DNA from: Alligator mississippiensis
Lineage: Eukaryota; Chordata; Crocodylia; Alligatoridae
Direction of reading: 5' to 3'
Length of the DNA: 64,000 nt
Assembly: GCF_030867095.1 (NCBI RefSeq)
Contig: NC_081824.1
Location: 357,387,829 to 357,451,828, forward strand
Shown: positions 47,601-59,407 of the stretch, one piece after another
Layout: each line of letters opens with the position of its first letter
Position numbering within the stretch: position 1 is the stretch's first letter
Position numbers and translations under genes: made by a program
The notes under the pieces: generated by a model
Told to the model about the DNA's origin: nothing
The model's database searches: none
The model's input: only the letters and a program-made list of their open reading frames with translations

Positions 47601-49638
47601 TTGGAACACTGTACCTTTGGTGCAAACCTTTAAGCATAGGAAATTTTACTGTAAAAATCATGTGCATCAATGAGCTTACTATATCTCCAGAGGGTTGGGT
47701 GACAAATTCAGAGGCTCTAGGTTTCTTACTCAAGTACCTCATGTGGCATTGATGTGCCTAAACCAAGCCTAAGTCCCTTTGTTGGATCTATTTCCTGAAC
47801 TCAGAGGCACCACCAAGACAAAAGAGCAAACTCCACAAGCAAGGATTTCTCTTATCACAAACCCTCGCTCTGTTAAATTTGGCTTAAATGGGTTGAGCAA
47901 CTCTCCTTGTCATAATGATAGAATCTTACATGAGAAAAGACTGCAGGTTCTCTTTCAAAATGTTGGATATAACATTTGTGGAGATCCTGAATCTAATTGT
48001 GTTAGTAATCAATTGTTAGAAAATTTGTTTTTGAGTATTTCTCCACCCCTCCTCCCCCCACTATGCAGGATTTTGACTAAGAGTGGAGCAGAGTTAATTA
48101 GACTAAATTTGTCCCAAGAAGAAAGGGATCCCTTTATTTATGGCATGATTTATCTATGAGAAGTCCCAACCTTTTGAAGCTCCTGATTTTCTTTAATGAG
48201 GTTTCAAAAACAATAGTTTCACAATCAACATTTCTCTTTTTCTTCTCCATGGTAACAGGCTGCTTTCTCTAGGGTCCATTAGAGATGTAGGTTATTGGAA
48301 AGATGGACTGATTGAATCCTGTGTTTAACTGCTATTGTGAAAGCCAAGAAAGTGAATAAAGTATTGGTGATTACTATTTTATATGGTGTCAAGACAGCAC
48401 ATAGTATGCAAATATAAATGTTAGATGCTGATTTCTAATTGTAACTAGGTAAGAAGTGATGGAGGGGATTTTACCACTGAAAGTGAATTGCTCTTGCTCT
48501 ATGTTTTTACCCTTATTATCACTTTATGCCAAGAGATTTGACTTATGGTAGAGGAAGGGAGACATCTAGTGGACTGACTGTGGAAAATTAGCTAATAAAA
48601 AGAATCACTGGTTTGAAACTAGAAGAAATAATACTTTTTCTCCCAATATGAGATGTATAAACACTAAACCTGCATAAGGAACAACATTGTCTAGAAACTA
48701 TGATACAGGGTACTTTTATTTCTTTTCTATAGCAGGATTTTCTAATGAAAAAAACACAGAGGACTAGTAGGGGAAAATATGTCAGGAATTTGATTTTTCC
48801 TAGAAGAGCCTGACAATGAAAAGAAAGGTATAACCCTGGCAATTCTAAATGAAAACAGTTTCTCAATCCAAAATAATTTCTCAGCTATTTTCTCATTCCA
48901 TTTCCATCTGTGTGTATTTTAAACTGCTTCTCTCCATTCTCCAAAAATGATTAAGCAATGCAGTTGTATCTTAGGTTGTGGATGGATTAGATCTTCATTT
49001 GTGACTGAGAGCCCCATGTGGCAGTTCTGTATGGAGCTGCAGATAGACTCTGTTCTATACTATCTGTATACTTAGCCCGTCTCCCAGCATAATTTAACAT
49101 GACCTGAGGTTTGTTCTAAATTGCATAAGCTGCTTCTTCCTTCAAGGAGCCAGTATAATAGGTGAGATTCACAAGGGCCTGGGAAACCCCAGGCCATGTA
49201 ACATTTTCCTCATCTACAGTGACAGCAGGGAGCAGAAGCAGCACAAAGTCTCAATACACTGGCTGTGTATTGCTGGAGCATCTTCCTACCTCAAAGTGAT
49301 TTTCCTATTGTAGGTTATATTGGGTTGCCCCAGGAGTACAGCACAAAAAAAAAAAAAAATTACTTGGAATCTCTGGGTAAGTGAGAAACCAGTTCATGAC
49401 TAGAAAACCATTTTGGTAAATACAAGAGAAAGGGTACCTGAGTACTTTTGTGCATTAAACCCTGAAAACCATAAAGCTGTGACTCTTGAATGTTTTTAGC
49501 AATTGCAAAGAACATGGACGTTTAGAATATCTCATGTTTGTTATTCAATAACACTGAATTTGTGCTCACAGTTCATACCCTCATAGTTTATAACAATAGT
49601 GATTATAGATTTTTTCCCCCTTTTTTAATTCTATCTAG

Positions 49639-49639
<1 letters not shown>
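47601..49639. other. Intronic sequence, no gene seen
   Basis: About 2 kb. A 126-codon plus-strand frame at 47779-48159 has no recognised domain and no convincing splice sites. A poly-A run lies at 49346-49360. Confidence 0.4.

Positions 49640-49678
<39 letters not shown>
49640..49678. repeat. Poly-T tract of about 39 bases
   Basis: An uninterrupted T run. No retroposon body with a poly-A tail on the minus strand is evident next to it. Confidence 0.95.
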
Positions 49679-49679
<1 letters not shown>

Positions 49680-49823
49680 GTGCAGATAAGATATCTTGAG
49701 TTAACTATTCCATTCTCTGAAAACAGAAAGCCTTTAGGGAACCAGTATTGTATTAAAAATGCATTAACTTAAAAAAGGTAGTACCAGCCTGTTACACTGG
49801 TACTATGAAAACCATTTAAATAT

Positions 49824-50916
49824 CATAGAATCATAGAGAAGTAGGACTGGGAGGGTCCTCCAGAGGTCATCTAATCCAATTGCCTACCTAAGGCAGGATC
49901 ATCCATATCCAAACCATACCATGCAAACCATAATCTAAACTCTACATAAGACTACCATCAACTGTGACACAACACAGGCCATATATCCTAACCTGCCACA
50001 GGTTAAAGTAGGGGAACCCTGACAGCCAATGTTCTGCTTCTATAAAATGTTGTCAATATATGCTCAAGAGATCTGGGTAGAGGACCATGCCCCTGCTACA
50101 GAAGAAAGCAAAAACCCCCACCGTCCATACCATTCTTTCCATGGAGTAAAATTCCTTCTTGACCCCAGATATAGTGATTGATCTAATCCTAAGTGGAGGG
50201 GTAGCCAGGAACCTTTGGCTTTGGTCCCAACAGGAGCATTGGCACACCCCAGTCAAAGTCCCCAGCCTTGACTGTAGCCAATACCCAATGCCTCTGAGGA
50301 ATACTTAAAAACACCCTGACCCATAGAGTAGAAAGCAGGGGGAATGGCAGGGGCAACCAGGAAAGCACAGAAGCACAGGAAATACCCATGGCAGAACATA
50401 GGCATAGCTACACCTAGATCATCTCTGACAAGTGGCTGTCCAACCTCTTCTTGAACACCTCCAGTCATGGAGAATTCAGAACTTCCCTAGGCAGCCTATT
50501 CCACTGCCTCACTGTTCTAAAAATGAATACTTTTTTTCTGGATATAAAATATAAACTTACTTTGCTGTAACTTCAAGCAATGTCCCTTGTCTTCCTCCCT
50601 AAAAGAGAGAAAAAGTGCTTTCCCTCTTCTTTATGGCAGCCCTTCTAGTATTTGAAGACTCCTATCATATTCTCCTTAAACACCTTCCCATCAGCCAGCA
50701 GTATACTTCTTTCTGGACTTTCTCTAAGTTCTCCATGTCTTTTTTGAAAATGTGGAGCCCAGAACTGCAAACACTACTTTAAATGAAGTCTAACCAGTGC
50801 TGAATAGAGAGGCACTATCGCCTCCTCTGTCTTGTACCTAATGTGTCTATTGATACAGCCCAAAACTGCATTGGCCTTTTGTTTGGCTGCATCATACTGC
50901 AGACTTATATTTGCTA
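49824..50916 (-). mobile_element. Old CR1 LINE fragment
   Basis: The 3' end is near 49824 with ATCATAGAATCATAGAGAAG, the classic CR1 tail octamers, then GGACTGGGAGGGTCCTCCAG. Further in, the minus strand corresponds to the C-terminal ORF2 blocks (TTCTTGAACACCTCCAGTCA, then TTCTCCATGTCTTTTTTGAA, then CTGCATCATACTGCAGACTT). The 49990-50400 part is diverged or carries extra sequence. It is a different, older subfamily and ends at 50916 where a MITE terminus begins. Confidence 0.85.
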
Positions 50917-53369
50917 GGGACAGACATTACACAGAAACCGGTTTAAGTGATCAGGGGATGACATGGTAGGGGGCCTAAAGATCAGTGGTCACCTGGGGGA
51001 CAGTGACCACCAAATAATAGAATTCATCATAAGGCATAGAGTGGGTAAGGTAACTAGTAGGGTGGAAGTGCTAGACTTTAGGAAGGCTGACTTCAGCAAA
51101 CTCAGGCATTTAGTCAATGATGTGCTGCAAAGTAAGAGATTTGGTGTGATGGGAGCCCAGGAAGGGTGGCTGTGCCTTAAGGAAATGATCCTTCGGGCAC
51201 AGAGGGAGACGATCCCAGTGTGGGGGAAAGGGGGAAGGCGGCCAAGAGGCTTCCCTGCCTGACCAGAGAAATCCAGAGCAACCTAAGGGCAAAAAGGGGG
51301 GCATATAAGCAGTGGAAACAGGGAGAGATTGCTAAAGAGGTGTATACCTCCTCAGCTTGCAGTTGCAGGGAGGAAGTTAGACAGGCCAAAGCTACCCTAG
51401 AGCTGAGGATGGCATCCCAAGATAAGGATAACAAAAACTTGTTTTTCAGATCTATAGGGAGGAAAAGAAAGGCCCAGGGTGGAATAGGACCGCTACTGAA
51501 TGGGCAAAAGCAATTGGTGACAGACAGGGGGGACAAGCCTGAACTCCTCAACGAGTTCTTTGCCTCAGTGTTCCTAAACAAGGGGCAAGACAAGTCTCAC
51601 AATGGGATTGTAGAGAGACAGCAGCAAGGCGCCAGACTACCAAGCGTTGACCCTGAGATAGTGCAGAATCACTTGGAAGAACTGGATGCGTTTAAGTCAG
51701 CAGGCCCAGATGAAATCCATCCGAGAGTACTGAAGACACTGGCTGATGTCATTGGCCACTGGCAAGAATATTTGAGCACTCATGGTTCATGGGCCAAGTC
51801 CCGGAGGACTGGAAAAAGGCCAATGTGGTCCTTATTTTCAAGAAGGGGAGGAAGGAGGATCCAGGCAACTATAGGCCAGTCAGTCTCACTTCCATCCTTG
51901 GTAAAGTCTTTGAAAAGATTATTAAGGCTCATATATGTGAGAGCCCAGCAGGAAAAATTATGATGAGGGGAAACCAGCACGGGTTCATAGCAGGTAGATC
52001 ATGCCTGACTAATCTAGTCTCTTTTTACGACCAGGTTACAAAATACCTGGATGCAGGAGTAGGGGTTGACATCATCTACTTAGACTTCAGGAAGGCCTTC
52101 AATATGGTATCCCACCCCATACTGGTAAACAAGTTAAGGGGCTGTGACTTGGATGATTACACAGTCTGGTGGGTGGCAAATTGGCTAGAGGGTCATACCC
52201 AGAGAGTCATAGTGGATGGGTCGGTATCAACCTGGAAAGACATGGGCAGTGGGGTCCCACAGGGCTCGGTCCTTGGATCAATACGTTTCAATGTCTTCAT
52301 CAATGACTTGGACGAGGGAGTGAAGTATACTCTGTCCAAGTTTGCAGATGACACAAAACTGTGGGGAGAAGTGGACACACCGGAGGGCAGGGAACAACTA
52401 CAGGCAGACCTGGACAGGCTGGACAAATGGGCAGAAAACAATAGAATGAGATTTAACAAGGAGAAATGCAAAGTGCTGCACCTAGGGAGGAAAAATGTCC
52501 AGCACACCTACTGCCTAGGAAATGACCTGCTTGGTAGCACAGAAGTGGAAAGGGATCTTGGAGTCCTAGTGGACTCCAAGATGAACATGAGTCATCAGTG
52601 TGATGAAGTCATCAAAAAAGCTAACTGCACTTTATCTTGCATCAGCAGATGCATGACAAACAGAGCCAAGGATGTGATTCTTCCCCTCTATCCGGTGCTG
52701 GTCAGACCACAGCTGGAATACTGCATGCAATTTTGGGTGCCACACTTCAAGAGAGATGTGGATAACCTGGAGAGGGTCCAGAGAAGGGCCACTCGTATGG
52801 TTAAGGGCTTGCAGGCCAAGCCCTACGAAAAGAGACTAGGGCACCTGGACCTCTTCAGCCTCCACAAGAGAAGGTTGAGAGCCACCCTGGCTGCCTATAA
52901 ATTCATCATGGGGGCGCAGAGGGGAATTGTTGAGGCTCTACTAACCAAGGCACCCCTGGGGGTCACAATAAATAATGGCCATAAGCTAGCAGAGAGCAGA
53001 TTAGGACATTAGGAGGAACTTCTTCACAGTTAGAGTGGCCAAAATCTGGAATGGGCTCCCAAGGGAGGTGGTGCTCTCCCCTACCCTGGGGGTCTTCAAG
53101 AGGAGGTTGGATGGGCATCTGGCTGGGGTCATCTAAACACAGCACTCTTTCCTGCCTATGCAGGGGGTCGGACTCTATGATCTATTGAGGTCCCTTCCGA
53201 CCCTAACATCTATGAATCTATGAAACTGTTTTAAACCTGTAACAAAACATATGTTCAGTGTACATAAACTAGTTTGAAAATGGCTGAAACTGGTTTGCGA
53301 TAAACCTGGTTGAATGTAGTACCAGACTTAACTGAATTGGCTCAAACGGGTTTATGTAATGTCTGTTCC
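50917..53369. mobile_element. MITE split by a long CR1
   Basis: GGGACAGACATTACACAGAA at the left and TTATGTAATGTCTGTTCC at the right are inverted complements, and the next segments (ACCGGTTTAAGTGATC and its counterpart near 53340) also pair. The right portion 53223-53369 holds repeated AAACTGGTTTG-like inverted blocks. The CR1 at 50957-53222 lies between. No certain target duplication for the MITE is visible (CTA on the left, ATA on the right). Confidence 0.6.
50957..53222 (+). mobile_element. Long CR1 LINE, 2.27 kb, broken ORF2
   Basis: Starts in the endonuclease C-terminus (HLGDSDHQIIEFIIRHRVGK, VEVLDFRKADFSKLR), continues through the linker (LTREIQSNLRAKRGAYKQW, GPLLNGQKQLVTDRGDK), then the RT with PGNYRPVSLTSILGKVFEKI, VDIIYLDFRKAFNMVSH (motif A), GSGVPQGSVLGSIRFNVF (motif B) and KFADDTKLWGEV (motif C, intact). 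It then covers the whole C-terminus to HLAGVI and a 3' UTR ending CTAACATCTATGAATC. Frame breaks lie near 51250, 51780 and 53005. It is the same subfamily as the CR1 at 27482 but more decayed. It inserted into a MITE. Confidence 0.95.
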
Positions 53370-54209
53370 ATACCCCTTGCTGGTTAGAGATAAAGCAGAC
53401 ACCCCAAGCATCCTGGCATGCTCTTTGGGCTGGGCTGGGCTGGGCTGGGCTCTCTGCTTCACAGCAGAGATGGCCCCTCCCCTCTGCTCCCTGGCCAGAG
53501 CTTGGGCACAGATTTGCAGGCACAGCATTGTTTGCCTGGATTCCCCCTGCCCTACTTCCCCCTCACTGATTGCTGGGCAAGCAGGGATCTCCCCTTCCCT
53601 CCCTCCTATCTGCCACAGCACAGACCACATCTCCATGAACCCTAGGCATGCAGTATGCTAGCTAATGTTGAGAGATGTCTGTGTGTGAGTGTCTCTAATT
53701 TCACTGGGACAGGCAGACAGAACAGTAACCACTTAGGGCTTTTTGGAGCTATATATTTTATATATCAACAGTTCAGTCAGTAAGCTGTTTAAGAAGAGTT
53801 TGAATTAATGGAAAGAGGCTATTGTTTTGCTGATGAGGTGATAAATACTGTTATCAGACCCCTGCTGACTCGCTTGCCTGTCAGTTTGCTGCAGACACTA
53901 TAAACACGCAGGCAGGGAGATTGCTAGCAGGGGTCTGGGGTCTGCAAACACTACCGCCCCTTGAGCAGCGAGCAGGGAAAAGCTGGGATGGTGCAGCTAG
54001 GGTTCAGGTTTACACCGCTCCATAATCTGAGTGTCCTGCCAGGGCCTGGCCACCCCCCTCCCCCAGCTCAGTACTGTGCAAGAAAAGGGAGGGCTGCTTC
54101 TACCCTGAGCCACTGCAGGCATGTTCCTGAATTTCCTCAGTCCAGAGAGAACGTCTCTCCAGTTACAAACCAGTTCAGCCTAGTCAGGTTAGATTAACCT
54201 ACAAAAATT
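53370..54209. other. No gene; GC-rich repeat-like region
   Basis: A mix of GC-rich blocks with short frames on both strands and no recognised domain. CAGTTACAAACCAGTTCAGC and AGGTTAGATTAACCTAC near 54160-54200 resemble the interior of the MITE that ends at 53369, so this may be part of a larger composite repeat. Confidence 0.35.
53427..53452. repeat. (GGGCT)n pentamer array
   Basis: Five tandem GGGCT units. Confidence 0.9.
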
Positions 54210-54545
54210 GAATCAATTCCAGCTCAGGCTTTTTGAACATCTGTCCCTGGCCATTAAGTCTGTGACCTACCAAGACTCCCAAGCCTTTTTCCATAGTGCT
54301 GCTATCCATCCAGTCACCCTTTTTATATTTGTGCTTTTGACTGTTCCTCCCAAGGTGAAGCACCTTACATTTGTCCACATTGAACTTAATCGTTTTAGCT
54401 GTAGCCCAGCTTTCCAATGTGTTGAGATCCCTCAGAATTGTGTTTGTATCCTCCGTGTTTCCAATCCTGTTATTTCATGTTGTCTGCAAAATTGCTCAAT
54501 AGGGGCCAAGTTTTATCTCCTAAATATGGTTGTCTTCTGTCCCTC
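54210..54545 (-). mobile_element. Old CR1 fragment
   Basis: The minus strand encodes FNVDKCKVLHLGRNSQKHKY, then MDSSTMEKGLGVLVGH, the block after the RT palm, and decays to TQFCRQHEITGL-like sequence. Both ends are missing. It is not the same subfamily as the adjacent 54797 copy. Confidence 0.8.
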
Positions 54546-54796
54546 ATCATGATCTGTAAATGTGGGAAGGTTGTTGACTAAGATTATTACAAACTGACTT
54601 ACACTCACATGCTTCAATGTGGAAAGATATTTAAGTAAAAGAACTTATGTATCTAGGTACTGTATAGTGTGAAGAGTCTGTTAATATATAATTCTTTTCA
54701 CATCTTAAAGTATGCATCACTTGCTTTGTTTATGGCAAAATTCTCTAACCTATGTTCTCCTTTGGGTGTCATTTGTGGCATAAAAAGGCTACAATC
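54546..54796. other. Spacer, no gene seen
   Basis: AT-rich sequence between two CR1 copies. Confidence 0.4.
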
Positions 54797-56855
54797 CATC
54801 TACAATCCTCCAGGCCCAAAGGATAACAGTCCCTGAGAGAAGCAAGGTGGGTAAGAGTGCTCAGAAACCCCCTTGGCTCAGCAAGGGCATTCAGCAATGC
54901 CTGAGGACTAAAAGGGAGGCGTACAACCAGTGGAAGGGAGGAACTATCATCAAGGAGGAGTACTGCTCCTTGGCCCAGGAGTGTAGGAGGGCTATTAGGA
55001 AGGCCAAGGCAGAGATGGAACTCAGGCTAGCATCCAGGATTAAGGACAACAAACAGTCCTTTTTCAAGTACATTGGGAGCAAGAAGAGGGCACCAGGCAA
55101 TGTAGGGCCCCTGCAAGACACAAACGGTAATCTGGTGGCCACACCAGACAAGAAAGCTGATATTTTTAACAGCTTCTTTGCCTCTGTTTTCTTGAACAGG
55201 GACCGGGATAGCCCACCTACCAGAGGTAGGGACAATCTTGGGGATAGCTCTATCAAGGCTTCAGTCAGTGCAGATGTAGTTAGGGATCTTCTGAAAGGGC
55301 TAGACACTTTTAAATCTGCAGATCCAGATGCCCTCCGCCCAAGGGTGTTGAGGGAGCTGGCAGGGGTCATCGGGGAGCCCTTGGCCCAGCTGTATGAGCA
55401 TTTGTGGTCATCTGGCCAGGTGCCAGGGGATTGGAAACTGGTTAATGTGTTCCGTATTTTTAAGAAGGGGAGAAAGGAGGACCCAAGTAATTATAGGCCT
55501 GTAAGCCTCACCTTGGTGCTTGAGAAGCTCTTGGAGAGAATCATCAAGGAGCACATCTGTGGGGGGCCTGCAGGGGAGATCATGCTCAGGGGAAATCAGA
55601 ATGGGTTCACCAAAGGCAGGTCCTGCCAGACCAACCTCATTGCCTTTTATGACCAAGTAACTAAATCCTTGGATGATGGTGTCACTGTGGACATAGTCTT
55701 TCTAGACTTTAAGAAGGCCTTTGACATTGTCTTTCACCTCATCCTCATCAATAAATTAAGTGACTGCGGCATTGATGCCTGCACAGTTGGATGGGTAAAA
55801 AATTGGCTGTTAGGGACACCCAGAGAGTAGTGGTGGATGGGTTGTACTCAACCTGGTGAGATGTGAGCAGTGGGGTCCCCCAGGGCTCGGTCCTTGGGCC
55901 TGCACTGTTTAACATCTTCATCAGCGACTTGGATAAGGGGGTGGAAAGCACGCTGTCCAAGTTTGCTGATGTCACTACGATGTGGGGCGAGGTGGACACA
56001 CTTGAAGGGAGAGAGAGGCTGCAACTAGATTTAAACAGATTACAAAAGTGGGCAGACAAGAATAGGATGGAGTTCAACGTAGACAAATGCAGGGCGCTGC
56101 ACCTTGGGAGAAGGAATCCACAACATACATACAGGCTGGGGAGTTCCCTTCTGGAAAGCAGAGAGGCGGAAAGGGATCTTGGAGTCATTATTGACTCCAA
56201 GATAGACATGAGCCGTCAATGCCAGACCGCAGCCAGCAAGGCCAGCCATACCTTGTCATGCATCCAAAGGTGCATCTCAAGCCTGTCCAGAGAGGTGATA
56301 CTCCCCCTCTATGTGACTTTGGTTAGGCCGCAGTTGGAGTACTGAATCTAGTACTGGGCGCTGCACTTCAAAAGGGATATGGCCAGCCTGGAGAGGGTTG
56401 AGAGGAGGGCCACCCGCTTGGTGAGGGGGCAGTAGGATAGGCTCTACGAGGAGAGACTGAAGGACCTGAACCTGTTCAGCCTCAGGAAGAGGAGGCTGAG
56501 GGGGGACCTGGTGGCTGCCTACAAGCTCTTCAAGGGGGATCAACAGCAAATAGGCAGAGCTCTTTTCTCCCTAGCACCACCTGGGGTGACAAGGAACAAT
56601 GGTCATAAGCTGATGGAGAATAGGTTTAATTTATAGATCAGAAGGCAATATTTTACAGTTAGGGCAGCCAAAATCTGGAACCAACTTCCCAGGGAAGTGG
56701 TCCTCACCCCTACCTTGGGCAAATTCAAGAGGAGGTTGGATGATCACCTATCTGGGGTCTTATGAACCCAGCATTCATTCCGGCCTATGGCAGGGGGTCA
56801 GGCTAGATGATCTGTTCAGGTCCCTCCTGACCGTAGCTACTATGAAACTATGAAG
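54797..56855 (+). mobile_element. Long CR1 LINE, 2.06 kb, broken RT
   Basis: Starts in the linker (RITVPERSKVGKSAQKPPWL), with AYNQWKGGTIIKEEYCSLAQ, then RT sequence KKGRKEDPSNYRPVSLT and VDIVFLDFKKAFDIV (motif A). A frameshift follows at WLLGTPRE (55829). The next frame has a stop at STW*DV, motif B GVPQGSVLGPALFNIFISDL, and motif C FADV in place of FADD, so the second catalytic aspartate is lost. Further stops lie at LEY* (56345). The C-terminus and 3' UTR follow, ending GTAGCTACTATGAAACTATG. It is 5'-truncated within ORF2. Confidence 0.94.
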
Positions 56856-58046
56856 TACTTGCCAGGCAGAATATTCACCTATGTAAGGGAACTCCCTGCT
56901 GAAGCAGCTGCACTGCTTCAGTAGCAGAGTCTTGTGACTCTGGTCCTTGTGACTTCTAAGCCTTGTGGCATTGGCAGTAGTAGTGGCATACCATACTTAT
57001 TGTGGGTGGGACAAAGATCAACATGGAAGAGACATGTCAGAGTTCAGTTATGTAACACAAGGTCTCCAGTATTATAAAGCTTAGAACCGCAAGCCAGTCG
57101 TGTTCTTTGCAACTACCTGGAAAGAGTTTTAATTAATGTTAAAACTGGAGTTGGTCCTCATAGTAAAGGAGACAAAGCTAAGTCTAACCTCTCCTGACCT
57201 GAGCAGAGTTCTGACACATAATTTAGTTTACTATGTATCAGTTGTTACAATCCTTCGTAAGACATTTATTTCACTGATCAGTGCAGAATGGCATTTCCTT
57301 GGAGACCCTATTTCAGAATGAAGAAAAGGAAGTGGCTGCCATATATAAAATCATCACCAGGAGTGTTGAGGGGATTTGGATCATTTCCAAAATGAAATGA
57401 CAAAAGATATTAACAGAAAGAATGAGAGAGAGAGTACATTTCTTGGATTCAAAGTTGGATACAGGCTTGAGGCTATATCAGATCTGGAAGTTTATGTTTG
57501 TATTTGACACCACAAAAACTTCATAAATTGTTCAGACATAATTTTACAAGTAAGTAAATAAATGAGGAAAATGCAGACTATGGACATGAATCTTCTCAGC
57601 CTGAGGAGAACAGATAACTTAGGTCTTCCGCTTCCTGGGAATGGCTATCATCCATAAGCTGTTATGCAAAAAGGTGCATGTTACCACATGACTATGATGC
57701 CATTTCTGAGTTAAAGTGACCATAGGTGCTGTGTGCTTTGCTGAACTCAATTATTTCAGTGCTTACTGGGAAATTTAAACAAGGGTATGCAATGGCTAAG
57801 TCGGTGTCAATCAGCTAAATTGTTTATTTTCTTATATTCCCCCTTGGTAGTCTTGAGATTGAAGGATTTCTTCTAGGGAGCACCATTCCCCACTGGTGGT
57901 TTTGAGTTTAGAAGATTTCTTCTAAAGGTACCATAACAAAGTAAATGTAGTATCTCCAGTTGCAAATAAATAATTCCCCAGCCATAATGACTAAGTGTCA
58001 GTCCCACGGGTATCCCTGAACCTGCAAAGCAAAACGGATGGATAGG
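56856..58046. other. Intronic sequence, no gene seen
   Basis: About 1.2 kb without recognised exon, RNA gene or bounded repeat. Confidence 0.45.
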
Positions 58047-58702
58047 TTACTTATTATGGGTGTACGAAGCTTTGGTCACTGATTCAATTCAGAGAAGATT
58101 TGGCCCTACTTAAAGGACGAATCACCAAATCTGAATTGAATCAGGAGGAAAAAAATTCCCTCTGAATTGATTTAGAGCCTCCAAATCAATTTGGAAAAGA
58201 TTCAGAATGAGATTCAGAGATTCAGGGGAACAGAAACTGAGAAGAGGGAGGGGGAGCAGTAGGGGAAAGACTGACATCTGTAACTGGCCAGTGACTGTAA
58301 TCTTTCCCTGAGTCCCCTTCTAATCACAGTGCTCTGGGGGCGAGATATAGAAACAGCATATAAGCCTGTGTCTGCAGCCTTTCTGTGCCTTTTGTGAGCT
58401 GTTTCTGCCAAAGCAACAGCATCTAAAAGGTGCTGGACTGGCTTGGCTTCCTACCTAGACAGTCTCTTGCTAGTTTGTTTTCTTGGAAAGGATTGGATAC
58501 AGCTTACTAAGTAGAATCCCTCTACTTATCCCTATCCAATCCATTTATTTAAACGTATTCTTCCCCCAAAAACCTCTTATTTGTTCTTGGTTTTTTACCC
58601 CCACACTTTTTAAAATAAAGTTGTGTTTTCCCTGGCAGTATGATCCATAACTGTGCAGGAAAGCACATACATTAACATATACACAGAGGAGAATAATAAG
58701 AA

Positions 58703-59058
58703 ACCTGGGACCTGGTGGGTGCCTACAAACTCATCAGGGGAGATCAACAGCAAATAGGTAGAGCCCTTTTCTCCCCAGCACCACCTGGGGTGACGAGGAA
58801 CAATGATAATATGCTGATGGAGAATAGGTTTAAGTTAGAGATCAGAAGGCAATTTTTTTACATTTAGGGTGGCCAAAATCTGGAATCAACTTCCCAGGGA
58901 AGTGGTCCTCGCCCCTACCTTGGGCAAATTCAAGAGGAGGTTGGATGATCACCTGTTTGGGGTCTTGTGAACCCAGCATTCATTCCTGCCTGTGGCAGGG
59001 GGTCAGGCTAGATGATCTGTTCAGGTCCCTCCTGACCCTAGCAACTATGAAACAATGA
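58703..59058 (+). mobile_element. CR1 3' fragment inside the hAT
   Basis: Encodes the CR1 C-terminal DLVGAYKLIRGDQQQIGRAL-like block, then NRFKLEIRRQFF-like sequence and LDDHLFGVL, and ends GACCCTAGCAACTATGAAAC. It is closest to the C-terminus of the CR1 at 54797 (shared QQQIGRALFS). It is 5'-truncated and 3'-complete. Confidence 0.92.
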
Positions 59059-59060
59059 AG

Positions 59061-59250
59061 AGATATTATATAGTTACACATACATACAGTACACAACACA
59101 GAAGAAGAAATCAGACAGACACATACATCAGAGAAGAAGAAGAAGAGATATTATTTTAGTTACACACACGACAGTAAACACAACACAGAAGATGTTAGAC
59201 ACAGTCATACATCAGAGAAGAAGAAGAAGAGATATTACAGCTACACACAC
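59061..59250. repeat. Tandem repeat, about 85-bp unit
   Basis: Units beginning AGATATTATATAGTTACAC, AGATATTATTTTAGTTACAC and AGATATTACAGCTACAC, each of the first two ending with (GAA)n after ACATACATCAGAGAAG. Two full copies and a partial third. It directly follows the CR1 3' end, so the CR1 tail may have been captured or the array arose beside it. Confidence 0.85.
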
Positions 59251-59407
59251 AAAGAGATACATTTTCCAGCACAGGAAAGATTAATATAAAATGTGCTGGA
59301 AAGGCAGGCACCAGGTCTCATGGAAGGGGAGGGAGATGGGCTAGAGGTGGTAGGGGAAGAGCTAGAACTGTAAGTTCCACACCCCTCCCCCAAAACACAG
59401 ACACATC

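Noticed and set aside
47779..48159. 126-codon plus-strand frame
   Set aside because: No recognised domain and no polypyrimidine/AG or GT boundaries that fit.
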